From positions 186,001 to 250,000 of the forward strand of contig NZ_LBMH01000003.1 of assembly GCF_001005305.1 (NCBI RefSeq): 64,000 nt of DNA, written 5' to 3'. A model generated the notes under the pieces. It had not been told where the DNA came from. It ran no database searches and worked only from the letters and a program-made list of their open reading frames with translations. The position numbers and the translations under genes were made by a program. This document shows, one piece after another, positions 42,946 to 52,501 of this stretch; the first letter of the stretch is position 1, and the number at the start of each line of letters is the position of its first letter. The stretch comes from Kordia zhangzhouensis. GTDB lineage: Bacteria > Bacteroidota > Bacteroidia > Flavobacteriales > Flavobacteriaceae.

Positions 42946-44409
42946 TTATTTACTAAGATTTTCTAGTATTTCCTTTGCAATTTTGTAATCGTCAAAATCG
43001 GTGCGTTTTCCTTTAATTTCCTGATAGGTTTCATGTCCTTTCCCCGCGATGAGAACAATGTCATTTTCACTTGCCATTTGACATGCTGTTTTTATAGCTT
43101 GTTTTCGATCTGTAATAGACAGTGTTTTTTTATAATTTTGAGCTTCCACACCTTTTTCAATAGCTTCAATGATAGATTCAGGATTTTCACTTCTCGGATT
43201 ATCTGAAGTGAATATTGCTTTTGTACTTAACGCAGAAGCAATATTTCCCATTTTAGGACGCTTAGTAACATCTCGATCACCTCCACAACCTACAACCGTA
43301 ATTAATTGCTCATTTCCCGTTCGTATGTTATTGATTGTTTCAAGCACATTTTTTAGTGCATCTGGCGTATGTGCATAATCTACAATAACAGTTACTTTAT
43401 TTGCAGATATAAAATACTCAAATCGTCCACTTACACTTTCAAGTTCACTTACCAAGCGTAGTATTTCAATTTCCTCCAGACCTAATAATTCTGCTGTAGC
43501 GTAAATTGCCAATAGATTGTATGCATTGAAATTCCCAATAAGTTTTGTCCACACTTCATTATCATTTACTTTTAAAAGCAATCCTGCCAAGCTATTTTCT
43601 AAGATTTGCGCTCGGTAATCTGCATAGGTCTTCAGTGCATATGTGTATTTTTTGGCTCGTGTATTTTGCATCATTACCAAACCATTTTTATCATCTATAT
43701 TTACTAAACAGAATGCTTCCTTTGGCAATTCATCAAAAAACTGCTTTTTAACATTTCTATATTCCGCAAATGTGTCATGATAATCTAAATGATCGTGCGA
43801 AAGATTCGTAAAAATTCCTCCTTGAAAATGAAGTCCAGCCGTTCTTTTTTGGTGAATTCCGTGAGAAGAAACTTCCATAAAGCAGTATTCAACTCCTTCA
43901 TGATTCATGAGTTGCAAATATTTGTTAATTGTCAATGAATCTGGAGTTGTATGCGTAGCTTTATATTCTGTATCATTTACTAATATTTTTACCGTTGACA
44001 ACAACCCTACTTTATATCCAGCTTTTTTAAATAGTTGATAAAGTAATGTAGCTATTGTTGTTTTACCATTCGTTCCTGTTACTCCTATGAGTTTTAAATT
44101 TTCCGAAGGATTGCCGTAATAGTTGGAAGCCATAATTGCAAGAGCACTACTTGTATTATCTACTTGCACATATGTAATTCCTTGAATAATTTTTTTTGGA
44201 ATTTCTTCACAAATTATAGCAATCGCTCCCAACTTTATTGCTGAGTCTATATAACTATGACCGTCAAATTCATATCCTTTTATAGCAACAAATACATCAT
44301 TGAGTTCCACTTTGCGTGAGTCAAAAACAAGTTCGCGCACAGAGATATTTGTATCTCCTGTAACAGCTTCAATGTGAACTTTGTATAGTATGTCTTTTAA
44401 TATATTCAC
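42946..44409 (-). CDS. murE: UDP-MurNAc-L-Ala-D-Glu ligase, meso-diaminopimelate type
   Basis: A 487-residue ligase that adds the third residue of the stem peptide. The ATP loop GVTGTNGKTTIATL, the HTTPDS motif (ATHTTPDSL), HDHLDYH, and the specificity motif DNPRSENP are visible. DNPR at this place indicates meso-DAP instead of lysine. The GTG start at 44409 overlaps the ftsI stop (GTGA). Confidence 0.95.
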   Translation of the reverse strand: MNILKDILYKVHIEAVTGDTNISVRELVFDSRKVELNDVFVAIKGYEFDGHSYIDSAIKLGAIAIICEEIPKKIIQGITYVQVDNTSSALAIMASNYYGNPSENLKLIGVTGTNGKTTIATLLYQLFKKAGYKVGLLSTVKILVNDTEYKATHTTPDSLTINKYLQLMNHEGVEYCFMEVSSHGIHQKRTAGLHFQGGIFTNLSHDHLDYHDTFAEYRNVKKQFFDELPKEAFCLVNIDDKNGLVMMQNTRAKKYTYALKTYADYRAQILENSLAGLLLKVNDNEVWTKLIGNFNAYNLLAIYATAELLGLEEIEILRLVSELESVSGRFEYFISANKVTVIVDYAHTPDALKNVLETINNIRTGNEQLITVVGCGGDRDVTKRPKMGNIASALSTKAIFTSDNPRSENPESIIEAIEKGVEAQNYKKTLSITDRKQAIKTACQMASENDIVLIAGKGHETYQEIKGKRTDFDDYKIAKEILENLSK

Positions 44410-46400
44410 GATAATTCTAACACAATTCGTTTTTCTGTTCCTATTTTTTCACCTGCTTCAAGTGATTGTTTGGTTACAATTCCTTTTCCCTTCACTTCTA
44501 CTCGCAATCCTAAATTTTCAAGTAAGGGAATTGCATCCATTGCTGGCATTCCGACTACATTGGGAATAATTGTTTTATATTTTCTAGCTTTATCTAGATA
44601 CAGTTCATAACTACTTGCTACATTTTTTTGAACTTGTTCGATATTTTCTACTTGATCAAATATTGGTGTATCTCTATAGATTTTATGAGCAATTTTTTTA
44701 AAAACCGGTCCGGAAACGTCTGCTCCGTAATACCCTATTGCCTGAACAGGTTCATGAATTACTACGATACAAGAATATTTAGGATTTTCAACCGGGAAGA
44801 ACCCTGCAAAGCTTGATATGTATTTAACCTCACTTCTTTTTCCTCCATAATTTTTTTGACATGTCCCTGTTTTTCCCGCCATCGAAAAATCAGGAGAGTA
44901 CAATCCATTTCCTGTTCCATGTTTTTTTTCCACAACGTTCTGCATCATTTTCTTTACCTTTTCAACAGTTTCTTTGGAGCAGATTGAAGGATTTAACACT
45001 TCTTTTTCAAATATTTTTTCACTCGCATACCAATTTTCACGAACTGCTTTTATAAATCGAGGACGCACCATTTCCCCACTATTTGCAATAGCATTGTAAA
45101 ATGTTAGTATTTGCAAAGGCGTTAGTTCAACACCATACCCATATGCCATCCATTGCAATGATATACCACTCCAACTTTTATCTTTTGGATGTGGAATGAT
45201 TGGTTTTCCTTCTCCTTTGATAGACACTCCTAGTGTATCATTGAGTCCCATATTATACAGGCGATCCACAAATTTTTTAGGGTTCTTTCCATAAAAATCA
45301 TTGATAATCTTCACGATTCCTACATTTGAAGACACCTCAAAAGCTTTAGAAGCGGTTATTTTACCGTATCCCTTGTTATTAGAATCTTTTACTGTTTTAC
45401 CATAAAAAGTAAGTTTACCATCACCAGTATCTACTACATAATTACTATCAATTACACGATCTTCAAGCGCAGCTACCATCGCCATTAGCTTAAATGTAGA
45501 CCCTGGCTCATGCTGTTCACCAACCGCATAATTGAGTCGCTCATAATACTTTCCTTGTTTATTTCTTCCTAGATTTGATATGGCTTTTATTTCTCCAGTT
45601 GCCACTTCCATCACAACTACACAACCGTGATCTGCTTTATATTTCTCTAGCTGTTCCAACAAAGCATGATGTGCAATGTCCTGTATATTTACGTTTATTG
45701 TAGAAATGATATCGTACCCATCCTGTGGCTCCAATTCATTTTCACCAGAAACAGGTTTCCATTGCCCTTTTGCTATTTTTTGCTCTAATCTTCGTCCTTC
45801 TTTCCCACGCAAATATTCACCATAAGCACCTTCGAGCCCTACCCCTTTTTGTCCTTCACGTTGATGCCCAACAGTACGCTCTGCGATTTTACCAATAGGA
45901 AGTTCTCGCACTGTTTTTACTTTGTCTATAAAGCCACCTTTGTAAGCTCCATGCTTAAATATTGGAAATTGCTTAATCCGAATATATTCTGAATAACTTA
46001 AATTACGGGCAATTCTCAAATATTGATTTTCATTTTTACGAGCCGTTTTCAACATCTTCTCATAATAAGCAGATGATTTTCCAAACATACGAGACAATGA
46101 ATCTGACAATGCTTTTACATTTTCTGTAAATGTTTTTTTCTTTACTGTTTTGGTATCAAAGAAAATATCGTACTTAGCAACAGAAGTAGCTAACAAACTA
46201 CCATCGTCTGCGTATACATTACCTCTACTTGGAGCAATTGTTGCATTTCTTAGCGTACGCTCTTCCGCCATTTCTTTATACTTCTCTCCTTCTACAAATT
46301 GAATATTAATCAACTGCACCATAACCGCAATCGCAAAGAGAAACATACCTCCTGCGATAAAATATAAGCGATTTAATATGTTTTTTTCGGTTACTGGCAT
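44406..46400 (-). CDS. ftsI: Septal penicillin-binding protein FtsI/PBP3 with PASTA domain
   Basis: A 664-residue class B transpeptidase. One N-terminal membrane anchor (about 10-30) is followed by the dimerisation/pedestal region. The catalytic domain has GSTFKL (S-x-x-K), SSNVG (S-x-N) and AGKTGT (K-T-G). The last 60 residues form a single PASTA domain (PNVVGMPAMDAIPLLENLGL), common in Bacteroidota and Gram-positives but absent in E. coli FtsI. It crosslinks septal peptidoglycan with FtsW and is a beta-lactam target. Confidence 0.95.
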   Translation of the reverse strand: MPVTEKNILNRLYFIAGGMFLFAIAVMVQLINIQFVEGEKYKEMAEERTLRNATIAPSRGNVYADDGSLLATSVAKYDIFFDTKTVKKKTFTENVKALSDSLSRMFGKSSAYYEKMLKTARKNENQYLRIARNLSYSEYIRIKQFPIFKHGAYKGGFIDKVKTVRELPIGKIAERTVGHQREGQKGVGLEGAYGEYLRGKEGRRLEQKIAKGQWKPVSGENELEPQDGYDIISTINVNIQDIAHHALLEQLEKYKADHGCVVVMEVATGEIKAISNLGRNKQGKYYERLNYAVGEQHEPGSTFKLMAMVAALEDRVIDSNYVVDTGDGKLTFYGKTVKDSNNKGYGKITASKAFEVSSNVGIVKIINDFYGKNPKKFVDRLYNMGLNDTLGVSIKGEGKPIIPHPKDKSWSGISLQWMAYGYGVELTPLQILTFYNAIANSGEMVRPRFIKAVRENWYASEKIFEKEVLNPSICSKETVEKVKKMMQNVVEKKHGTGNGLYSPDFSMAGKTGTCQKNYGGKRSEVKYISSFAGFFPVENPKYSCIVVIHEPVQAIGYYGADVSGPVFKKIAHKIYRDTPIFDQVENIEQVQKNVASSYELYLDKARKYKTIIPNVVGMPAMDAIPLLENLGLRVEVKGKGIVTKQSLEAGEKIGTEKRIVLELS

Positions 46401-46408
46401 TTTGTTGA

Positions 46409-46726
46409 TTACTCTTGTGTTGTTACTCTAATTTTTTTTGGCGGATTTTCTGAAGGAGCTAAACCTCTTGCAGACACTTTTTCGGTTATATGTGATTCTA
46501 ACTTTAATTGTTGAAGAGTTGTCCGTGCATCGACAAATTGACTTTTCAATTCTTTTACCTCATCATTTAACTTGGCTATTTTATGTACTTTTTCATCTGC
46601 CCAATGCGAACTTGCAATCATTATAAGCGCTAAAAAAGATGCAAAGACTATAAACCGCCAATTTTTGACTGCATCATCTTTAATGAGAAACTTCCCTTTT
46701 AATATGTCATATATACTTTGCTTCAT
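46409..46726 (-). CDS. ftsL: Cell division protein FtsL-like
   Basis: A 105-residue bitopic protein with a cytosolic N-terminus, one transmembrane segment (about 25-42, WRFIVFASFLALIMIASSHWA) and a periplasmic coiled coil (KVHKIAKLNDEVKELKSQFVDARTT in heptads). The place between rsmH and ftsI and the topology identify it; sequence identity in FtsL is always low. I start it at ATG 46726; a GTG codon just before it overlaps the rsmH stop. Confidence 0.85.
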   Translation of the reverse strand: MKQSIYDILKGKFLIKDDAVKNWRFIVFASFLALIMIASSHWADEKVHKIAKLNDEVKELKSQFVDARTTLQQLKLESHITEKVSARGLAPSENPPKKIRVTTQE

Positions 46727-46728
46727 CA

Positions 46729-47637
46729 CTAAATTCGCTCTGCTATTCTTAGTTTAGCACTACGCGCTCTGTTATTTTTCTTTATTTCTTCGTTAGAAGG
46801 AACTATTAACTTCCCTACTTTTTTAAAAGGCACTTCTACTCTTCCAAAAAAATCTTTTTCAGGCTCACCTTCAAACATTCCATTTCGAATAAAACGCTTT
46901 ACCAATCGATCTTCTAGCGAGTGATAGCTAATTAAACTCAATCTTCCACCTGTTTCAAGCACTTCTTGCGTTTGAAGCAAAAACTCTTTTAACACTTCAA
47001 TTTCTTGATTCACTTCAATACGAATTGCTTGATAAATTTGCGCTAAGATTTTATGCTCTCTATGCATTGGTAAAAAACGTTGTAACACTTGTTTTAACTG
47101 CTCTGTTGTTTTAATTACCTCTTCCGTTCTTGCTAAAACAATCTGCGCCGCGATAGCCTTTGCATTACGCAATTCTCCGTATACGCTTAAAATAGAACGC
47201 AAATCCTCTTCACTATATTCATTTACTACATGATAAGCAGAAATCTCCCCTTCTTGATTCATTCGCATATCCAAATCTGCTTCAAACCGTAATGAAAAGC
47301 CTCTTTCTGCCTTGTCAAATTGATGTGATGACACCCCAAAATCACCTAGAATTCCATCTACTTTTCGCACTCCATGAAATCGCAAGAACTTTTTAAGATG
47401 TCTAAAGTTTTGATTTATTAATGTAAATCGCTCGTCTTCTAATGCATTATCAAGCGCATCTTGATCTTGATCAAAGGCATATAATTTTCCATTTTCTCCT
47501 AATCGGCTTAATATTTCTTTAGAATGTCCACCTCCACCAAAGGTCACATCTACATACACTCCGTCTTCTTTAATATTTAGCCCATCAACGGTTTCTTTCA
47601 ACAATACTGGATTATGATATTCCATCTCCTTCGTCAT
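46729..47637 (-). CDS. rsmH: 16S rRNA (cytosine1402-N4)-methyltransferase
   Basis: A 302-residue SAM-dependent methyltransferase (MraW). YHNPVLLKETVDGL at the start, the SAM site VDVTFGGGGHSKEIL, GILGDFGVSSHQFD, and SYHSLEDRLVKRF are all conserved. ATG 47637 and ATG 47625 are both possible starts; the second is closer to the family norm (MEYHNP). Either way it overlaps the mraZ 3' end. Confidence 0.95.
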   Translation of the reverse strand: MTKEMEYHNPVLLKETVDGLNIKEDGVYVDVTFGGGGHSKEILSRLGENGKLYAFDQDQDALDNALEDERFTLINQNFRHLKKFLRFHGVRKVDGILGDFGVSSHQFDKAERGFSLRFEADLDMRMNQEGEISAYHVVNEYSEEDLRSILSVYGELRNAKAIAAQIVLARTEEVIKTTEQLKQVLQRFLPMHREHKILAQIYQAIRIEVNQEIEVLKEFLLQTQEVLETGGRLSLISYHSLEDRLVKRFIRNGMFEGEPEKDFFGRVEVPFKKVGKLIVPSNEEIKKNNRARSAKLRIAERI

Positions 47638-48079
47638 TTCCCATTACTTTTTCAGCCAAATCCCCAATATCAATTCCCGAATCATCTGTAGCTGCATTAT
47701 ATTTTTCTTTATCCCAGATTTCAACAATATTGATTGAGGAAGACAATACTATCTCTTTTTTTATTCCAGCAGAAAGCACTAAATCTTTCGGAATCAACAA
47801 CCTTCCTGCCGCATCAATTTCCACCATCCGAACACCTTTATTAAATCTTCGAATAAAATCTACATTTTCTCTTTTAAATCGATTAAGTTTGTTCAGTTTT
47901 TGAGTGACTTCATTCCATTCACTCATAGGATGCAACTCCAAACAAGAGCCAAACAGCCCTTCTTTTATAACAAATCCATCTTGCAACACAGGAGACAACT
48001 GCCTTTTGAGATCGGCAGGAACAAGCATCCGCCCTTTGGCATCAACTTTACACTCGTATGTTCCAATTAAATTTATCAC
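47612..48079 (-). CDS. mraZ: Transcriptional regulator MraZ of the division cluster
   Basis: A 155-residue protein made of two AbrB-like SpoVT domains: LIGTYECKVDAKGRMLVPADLKRQL and the second KGVRMVEIDAAGRLLIPKDLV, each with the D-x-x-GR core. MraZ forms a ring and represses or tunes its own cluster. I start it at GTG 48079, directly before INLIGTYECK as in other MraZ. The frame stays open to 48133, but that start lies inside the binding boxes and upstream of the promoter -7 element. Confidence 0.92.
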   Translation of the reverse strand: MINLIGTYECKVDAKGRMLVPADLKRQLSPVLQDGFVIKEGLFGSCLELHPMSEWNEVTQKLNKLNRFKRENVDFIRRFNKGVRMVEIDAAGRLLIPKDLVLSAGIKKEIVLSSSINIVEIWDKEKYNAATDDSGIDIGDLAEKVMGNDEGDGIS

Positions 48080-48109
48080 GTAAAAATGCAGCTCACCTAT
48101 TATAAGATT

Positions 48110-48117
48110 CAAATATA
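48110..48117 (-). promoter_or_regulatory. -7 box of the division cluster promoter
   Basis: TATATTTG on the minus strand matches TAnnTTTG, 30 bp upstream of the chosen mraZ GTG. The MraZ-type boxes start 8 bp further up, where the -33 region would be. Confidence 0.55.
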
Positions 48118-48124
48118 TTGAAAA

Positions 48125-48156
48125 TTTTACCACATTTTACCACATTTTACCACTTT
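48125..48156 (-). promoter_or_regulatory. Three MraZ-type boxes at 10-bp spacing
   Basis: On the minus strand, GTGGTAA occurs three times (48153-48147, 48143-48137, 48133-48127), each preceded by AAA or AAT, with an exact 10-bp period. MraZ sites in E. coli (TGGGN repeats) and mollicutes (AAAGTGK repeats) have the same period. The boxes overlap the upstream promoter region, as expected for autorepression. Confidence 0.8.
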
Positions 48157-48329
48157 GTTGATAAGTTTTTGCTTTTACCCCTTAAAAATCTGATATACAA
48201 CCTCTAAATCAGTCTTTATATCTCCTCAAATATGCTTTAAAAAAAAGCATCTATTCTCCTTTATTTTTCAGTTGTTTCGCTATTTTGTTAGACATTTTAA
48301 AAAAAACACCTTTATAAAATCGAAATGCC

Positions 48330-48337
48330 TATATTTG
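48330..48337 (+). promoter_or_regulatory. -7 box for the hydrolase/engB operon
   Basis: TATATTTG matches TAnnTTTG and lies 28 bp before the hydrolase ATG. Confidence 0.5.
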
Positions 48338-48365
48338 TCTCTTGTTAAAAAACTGATAGCCATTA

Positions 48366-49130
48366 ATGAAAGAAAGCTTTAAAAAGGAAGGGAAATTCAA
48401 TTATCTCGAATTAGGAGAAGGAACACCTATCGTTATTTTGCATGGCTTAATGGGTGGCTTGAGTAATTTTGAAGCCGTTACCCAGAATTTTTCAGCGAAA
48501 GGATACAAAATTTTAATCCCTGAGTTGCCTATTTATACAATGCCACTTTTAAAAACTACTGTAAAGAATTTTGCTAAGTACGTACAAGAATTTATCATCC
48601 ATAAAAACATTGGCAAAGCTATACTACTAGGAAATTCATTAGGCGGACATATTGGATTGTTAACTACAAAACTATATCCAGAATTAGTAAAAGGACTAGT
48701 AATTACAGGAAGTTCAGGTTTGTACGAAAGCGCTATGGGTGATGGATACCCTAAGCGCGGTGATTATGAATTTATCAAAAAGAAAAGTGAAGACGTTTTT
48801 TACGATCCTGCAGTTGCTACCAAAGAAATTGTTGACGAAGTGTTTGCTACAGTAAATGACCGTAGCAAACTAATAAAAACTTTAGCAATTGCCAAGAGTG
48901 CTATTCGTCACAACATGGGAAAAGATCTTCCTAATATGAACGTTCCTGTAGGCATTATTTGGGGAAAGAATGATACTGTAACTCCTCCAAATGTTGCGGA
49001 AGAATTTCATCAATTACTTCCTGATTCTGACTTATATTGGATTGACAAATGCGGACATGCTCCAATGATGGAACATCCTCAGGAATTTAATGATCATTTG
49101 CAAGATTGGCTTACCAAACGTAATTTTTAA
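48366..49130 (+). CDS. Alpha/beta hydrolase
   Basis: A 254-residue alpha/beta-hydrolase-fold protein without signal peptide. The oxyanion strand [13 protein letters not shown], the nucleophile elbow GNSLGG (Ser about 90), an acid in [13 protein letters not shown], and the catalytic His in [12 protein letters not shown] complete the triad. The family includes esterases and C-C hydrolases; the substrate cannot be told. It lies 5 bp before engB, a linkage often kept in flavobacteria. Confidence 0.88.
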   Translation: MKESFKKEGKFNYLELGEGTPIVILHGLMGGLSNFEAVTQNFSAKGYKILIPELPIYTMPLLKTTVKNFAKYVQEFIIHKNIGKAILLGNSLGGHIGLLTTKLYPELVKGLVITGSSGLYESAMGDGYPKRGDYEFIKKKSEDVFYDPAVATKEIVDEVFATVNDRSKLIKTLAIAKSAIRHNMGKDLPNMNVPVGIIWGKNDTVTPPNVAEEFHQLLPDSDLYWIDKCGHAPMMEHPQEFNDHLQDWLTKRNF

Positions 49131-49135
49131 TCAGG

Positions 49136-49744
49136 ATGAAAATTAAATCTGCTGAATTTGTAATGAGTAATTCGGATGTGGCAAAATGCCCTAAGGATCC
49201 GATTCCTGAATATGCGTTTATTGGGAGATCCAACGTAGGTAAATCTTCCTTAATCAATATGTTAACTCAACGCAAAAGCTTAGCTAAAACGTCAGGACGA
49301 CCAGGGAAAACTCAACTAATCAATCATTTTAAGATTAATGATGAATGGTTTTTAGTGGATTTACCAGGTTATGGATATGCCCGCGTTTCTAAAAGCACCA
49401 AAAAAGTTTTTCAAAAATTCATCACTGAATATTTTAGCAAACGCAGACAATTAGTTTGCGGATTTGTTTTGGTAGATATTCGCCATGAGCCGCAAAAAAT
49501 TGATATGGAATTCATGCAATGGTTAGGCGAAAATCAAATTCCGTTTTGTATCATTTTTACCAAAGCTGATAAATTACGCCCTTCTCAAATTGATAAACAT
49601 ATAGCAAAGTACCGAGAGAAGCTACTTGAAGATGTTTGGGAAGAAATGCCGCAGTATTTTATTACTTCTTCTTCCAAAGCTATGGGACGTGACGAGGTAT
49701 TGGAATATATCAACCAGATTAATGAAGAGTTAAAAAATTCTTAA
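49136..49744 (+). CDS. engB: Ribosome biogenesis GTPase EngB (YsxC/YihA)
   Basis: A 202-residue GTPase needed for 50S assembly. G1 [15 protein letters not shown]2/T in [14 protein letters not shown]3 DLPGYGYA, G4 TKADK, and the late SSS motif are intact. Its stop overlaps the stop of the convergent minus-strand gene by a few bases. Confidence 0.95.
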   Translation: MKIKSAEFVMSNSDVAKCPKDPIPEYAFIGRSNVGKSSLINMLTQRKSLAKTSGRPGKTQLINHFKINDEWFLVDLPGYGYARVSKSTKKVFQKFITEYFSKRRQLVCGFVLVDIRHEPQKIDMEFMQWLGENQIPFCIIFTKADKLRPSQIDKHIAKYREKLLEDVWEEMPQYFITSSSKAMGRDEVLEYINQINEELKNS

Positions 49745-50127
49745 CTATTCATTCTTTCTCTAATAAGACTAATCAACTCTTGAGTTGTTTTCAAATTTTT
49801 CATTTCTTCTTGTGAAATAAACTTTTTTAATTGCTGATTTTCTAGTAATAAAACCATAGGGTATACCTCTTGGTGCACTGAATATTTTTTTCGGAATTCA
49901 TCCTTGTGTAAAAATTCCATTGGAAACTGAACTTGCTCCCTAAATCTTCTCCACTGCTCCTTTTCAACAAATACATCATGCGTCAAACTACAAAGTTTAC
50001 ATTGATACGTTTTAGGGCGCAACATTTTATGCGCAATATCTATAACAGCATTGATTTTTCCTGCCTGAGCATTGTATACAAAAATAAGTTTTTTATCTGC
50101 CCGTTCTGTTTTCATTATTAAATCCAT
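49741..50127 (-). CDS. Conserved hypothetical protein with CxxC motif
   Basis: A protein of about 128 residues without signal peptide. It begins with a strand [23 protein letters not shown] and then [11 protein letters not shown], a CxxC that could bind metal or act as a redox pair, then a helical and strand region ([19 protein letters not shown]). Its look recalls a thioredoxin-like fold, not proven. Starts are possible at ATG 50127 or ATG 50115; the earlier GTG at 50142 is less likely. No function known to me. Confidence 0.65.
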   Translation of the reverse strand: MDLIMKTERADKKLIFVYNAQAGKINAVIDIAHKMLRPKTYQCKLCSLTHDVFVEKEQWRRFREQVQFPMEFLHKDEFRKKYSVHQEVYPMVLLLENQQLKKFISQEEMKNLKTTQELISLIRERMNS

Positions 50128-50243
50128 TGTAATCACAAACACCTTAATTCATCTAATCTTTCCCTTATTATTGTCGCAAAATAGCAGACTTCCTTTTTCA
50201 CTTTAACATATTTTCATACTTTTAATTCATCAAAAAGAAAATT

Positions 50244-50996
50244 ATGCAAGCTACCACTATTGACGAAGTAATCTCTTTTTTGGATGAAATTATCCAAAAA
50301 AACAAGGAAATTCCCAGCACTATGGGATATTTTGCCGCTTTATATCAAAAAGTAACTTGCAAAGTAAAGGAAGGAATAGAGAATCATTTTTTTGATGATA
50401 ATGAACGAATGGAACGCTTGGATGTGATTTTTGCCAATCGTTACCTTCAAGCATATACCGATTATAAAAGTGGCGTTACACCTACAACTTCATGGAAAAT
50501 TGCCTTTGACGAAGCTGATAATTATTGGCTAATTGTTCTCCAGCATTTATTACTTGGCATGAATGCTCATATTAATTTAGACCTTGGAATTGCTTCCGCC
50601 GAAGTAATGAAAGGGAAAAACATAAATGATTTAAAGGGTGATTTTGATAAAATCAATATAATTTTAGGCGAATTAGTTCATGATGTGGAGAAAGAACTTT
50701 CGTTGATTTGGACTTTTTTAGCTAAAATTTTGAAGGAAACTGAGGAATTTGACACTATTTTGATTGATTTTAGCATGAAATTGGCTCGAAATGGCGCATG
50801 GAAATTTGCAACTATTATGGCAAATACAGATGAGTCTCAGTGGCCAAAAGCCATTGCTGAACGCGATAAAAAAGTAGCCGATATTACCAAAATTATTCTT
50901 GAGCCCGGATTTTTCATCAAACTTATACTAAAAGTCATTCGATTGGAAGAACGCGGATCTATAAAGCGAAAAATTGAGATTCTAGAAAAAGATTAG
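50244..50996 (+). CDS. DUF5995 family protein
   Basis: A 250-residue all-helical soluble protein matching DUF5995, with the polar motif LLLGMNAHINLDLGIASAEV and the early MGYFAALYQKVTCKV. The His/Asn/Asp pattern (MNAHINLDL) could be a metal site. Function is unknown. It is a single gene, convergent with gldC. Confidence 0.75.
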   Translation: MQATTIDEVISFLDEIIQKNKEIPSTMGYFAALYQKVTCKVKEGIENHFFDDNERMERLDVIFANRYLQAYTDYKSGVTPTTSWKIAFDEADNYWLIVLQHLLLGMNAHINLDLGIASAEVMKGKNINDLKGDFDKINIILGELVHDVEKELSLIWTFLAKILKETEEFDTILIDFSMKLARNGAWKFATIMANTDESQWPKAIAERDKKVADITKIILEPGFFIKLILKVIRLEERGSIKRKIEILEKD

Positions 50997-51018
50997 CATC
51001 TCAATTTTACACTTTTTT

Positions 51019-51357
51019 TTATTTCTTTAATATATCTAGCTTTTCTGCAAAATAATCACAGAAATCCAGCATTGTAGCAGCCATTTTTTCATCATTCGTA
51101 GCTCGTTGAAATGTTCGTGCCATCGACACCAATGTTTGATGATAAAAAACTTTCATTTCATCAACCGGCATATCTTTGGTCCACAAATCGATTCGCAAAC
51201 TTTCCTGTGCTTTATGATCCCAAACAGACAACATTACCGCTTTTGAAGATTCATTTTCTACTCCACCATCTTTAGCTGTCCAATTAATAGCTTCTGGCAC
51301 ATTATTTTCATCAACGGTTACTGCTATTTTGATTTCAGACTTGAGTTTCTTCGCCAT
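51019..51357 (-). CDS. gldC: Gliding motility protein GldC
   Basis: A 112-residue small cytosolic protein of the GldC family (KSEIKIAVTVDENNVPEAINWTAKDGG, WDHKAQESLRIDLWTKDMPVDEMKVFYHQTL). It is linked with gldB, whose stop it overlaps by one base (TAATG). It supports type IX secretion/gliding; its precise role is not known. Confidence 0.92.
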   Translation of the reverse strand: MAKKLKSEIKIAVTVDENNVPEAINWTAKDGGVENESSKAVMLSVWDHKAQESLRIDLWTKDMPVDEMKVFYHQTLVSMARTFQRATNDEKMAATMLDFCDYFAEKLDILKK

Positions 51358-52307
51358 TATTTCTTCGGTTTATACTTTGAATTTGTAAAAATTTCTTTTG
51401 CTGGTTTTTGCAACATATCGCGCAAAGATACATCATTATTTTTCATATATGCTTTCACGATTTCACAACCAATATATCGCCCAATTCCTCCAGGTGATTC
51501 ATTGTCTAACTCTAATTGAAATTTTGAAAAAGGCGCTAAATTTAGAAAGCGATTATCTAACTTATAATCTGTACTGTATAACAATTCTTTCTCAACAAAA
51601 TATGTCCAAATTTGCGCTTCATTCTCAGCAGCCCAAGCAGCTTTTTGCTCAGTATACCCAAACAACATTGCTGTACTCGCTTTTGGCACTAACAAAGACT
51701 TTAAGTACTGTACTTTTCCATGATAAATCATCTTATTTAAAAAAGTACGATCACGGGAAGGCGTTACTTGCGTGTATGCAAATTCGTTTGCCATATCTAC
51801 TGGAATCATCTTTTTTTCAAAATTTTGAGCGATATAGCGCTGAATACCTTCATAAAATTTGTGATCAGCGCCCAAATAAGTATTAAGCGCTATCAAAAAC
51901 ATATCTTTATAAAGTATTACTTTTTTGCGATAATCTTCAGAAGTAACCGTAAAAACCTTTGGCGGGTCATATTCTGGAAAATAAAATTCTATATGTTGCA
52001 GGACAGATTTAATGTCGCGCTGCACAGGAGCAAAATCTGAAAAGACTGAGTCTATTTCTATTTTTAATTCTTTCTGTAAAGGATCATTCATCGTATAAAT
52101 CCAAGTAGAATCAGGCACAGAACTCGGAAAAAATAATGGATATGCTTCTTTTAATTTGGGAAGATCTTTCGGTGTAGCTCCTAAAAACACTTGATCAAAC
52201 CTTACGACATTTACCTCTATCGGAATAGCAGCTATTTCTTTTTCAAGAGAATTTTCTTTTGCACATCCTATTACAACTAAAACTAACAAAAACAGTATTT
52301 TTTTCAT
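51357..52307 (-). CDS. gldB: Gliding motility lipoprotein GldB
   Basis: A 316-residue lipoprotein (lipobox VVIGC, Cys15) of the GldB family. Marks are IPIEVNVVRFDQVFLG, YPLFFPSSVPDS, a long helical middle, and PGGIGRYIGCEIVKAYMKNNDVSL near the C-terminus. GldB is needed for gliding and T9SS assembly in Flavobacterium johnsoniae. Some cells without surface gliding also keep it, so motility is not proven by this alone. Confidence 0.93.
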   Translation of the reverse strand: MKKILFLLVLVVIGCAKENSLEKEIAAIPIEVNVVRFDQVFLGATPKDLPKLKEAYPLFFPSSVPDSTWIYTMNDPLQKELKIEIDSVFSDFAPVQRDIKSVLQHIEFYFPEYDPPKVFTVTSEDYRKKVILYKDMFLIALNTYLGADHKFYEGIQRYIAQNFEKKMIPVDMANEFAYTQVTPSRDRTFLNKMIYHGKVQYLKSLLVPKASTAMLFGYTEQKAAWAAENEAQIWTYFVEKELLYSTDYKLDNRFLNLAPFSKFQLELDNESPGGIGRYIGCEIVKAYMKNNDVSLRDMLQKPAKEIFTNSKYKPKK

Positions 52308-52381
52308 CTCAATTTTTAGATTAATCTTTTTACAAACGCAACGAGTGACTGTAAATTTTATTTAAGTGCTATTTTTGTCTG

Positions 52382-52389
52382 CAAAGGTA
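52382..52389 (-). promoter_or_regulatory. -7 box for gldB-gldC
   Basis: TACCTTTG on the minus strand, an exact TAnnTTTG match, 74 bp upstream of the gldB ATG. Confidence 0.5.
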
Positions 52390-52501
52390 CTTTTTTTATC
52401 TTGTAAAAAAATTGAACCTTATGAATTAAGCTCTTATGATTCTGCTGATAGCAACAGAAAAGTAATTGACAAATTCTATTAAAATTTATAAAAATATAAA
52501 G

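Noticed and set aside
48080-48133. Longer mraZ reading frame starting at GTG 48133
   Set aside because: It would begin inside the MraZ boxes and upstream of the -7 element, and its added residues do not match the family start. GTG 48079 fits.
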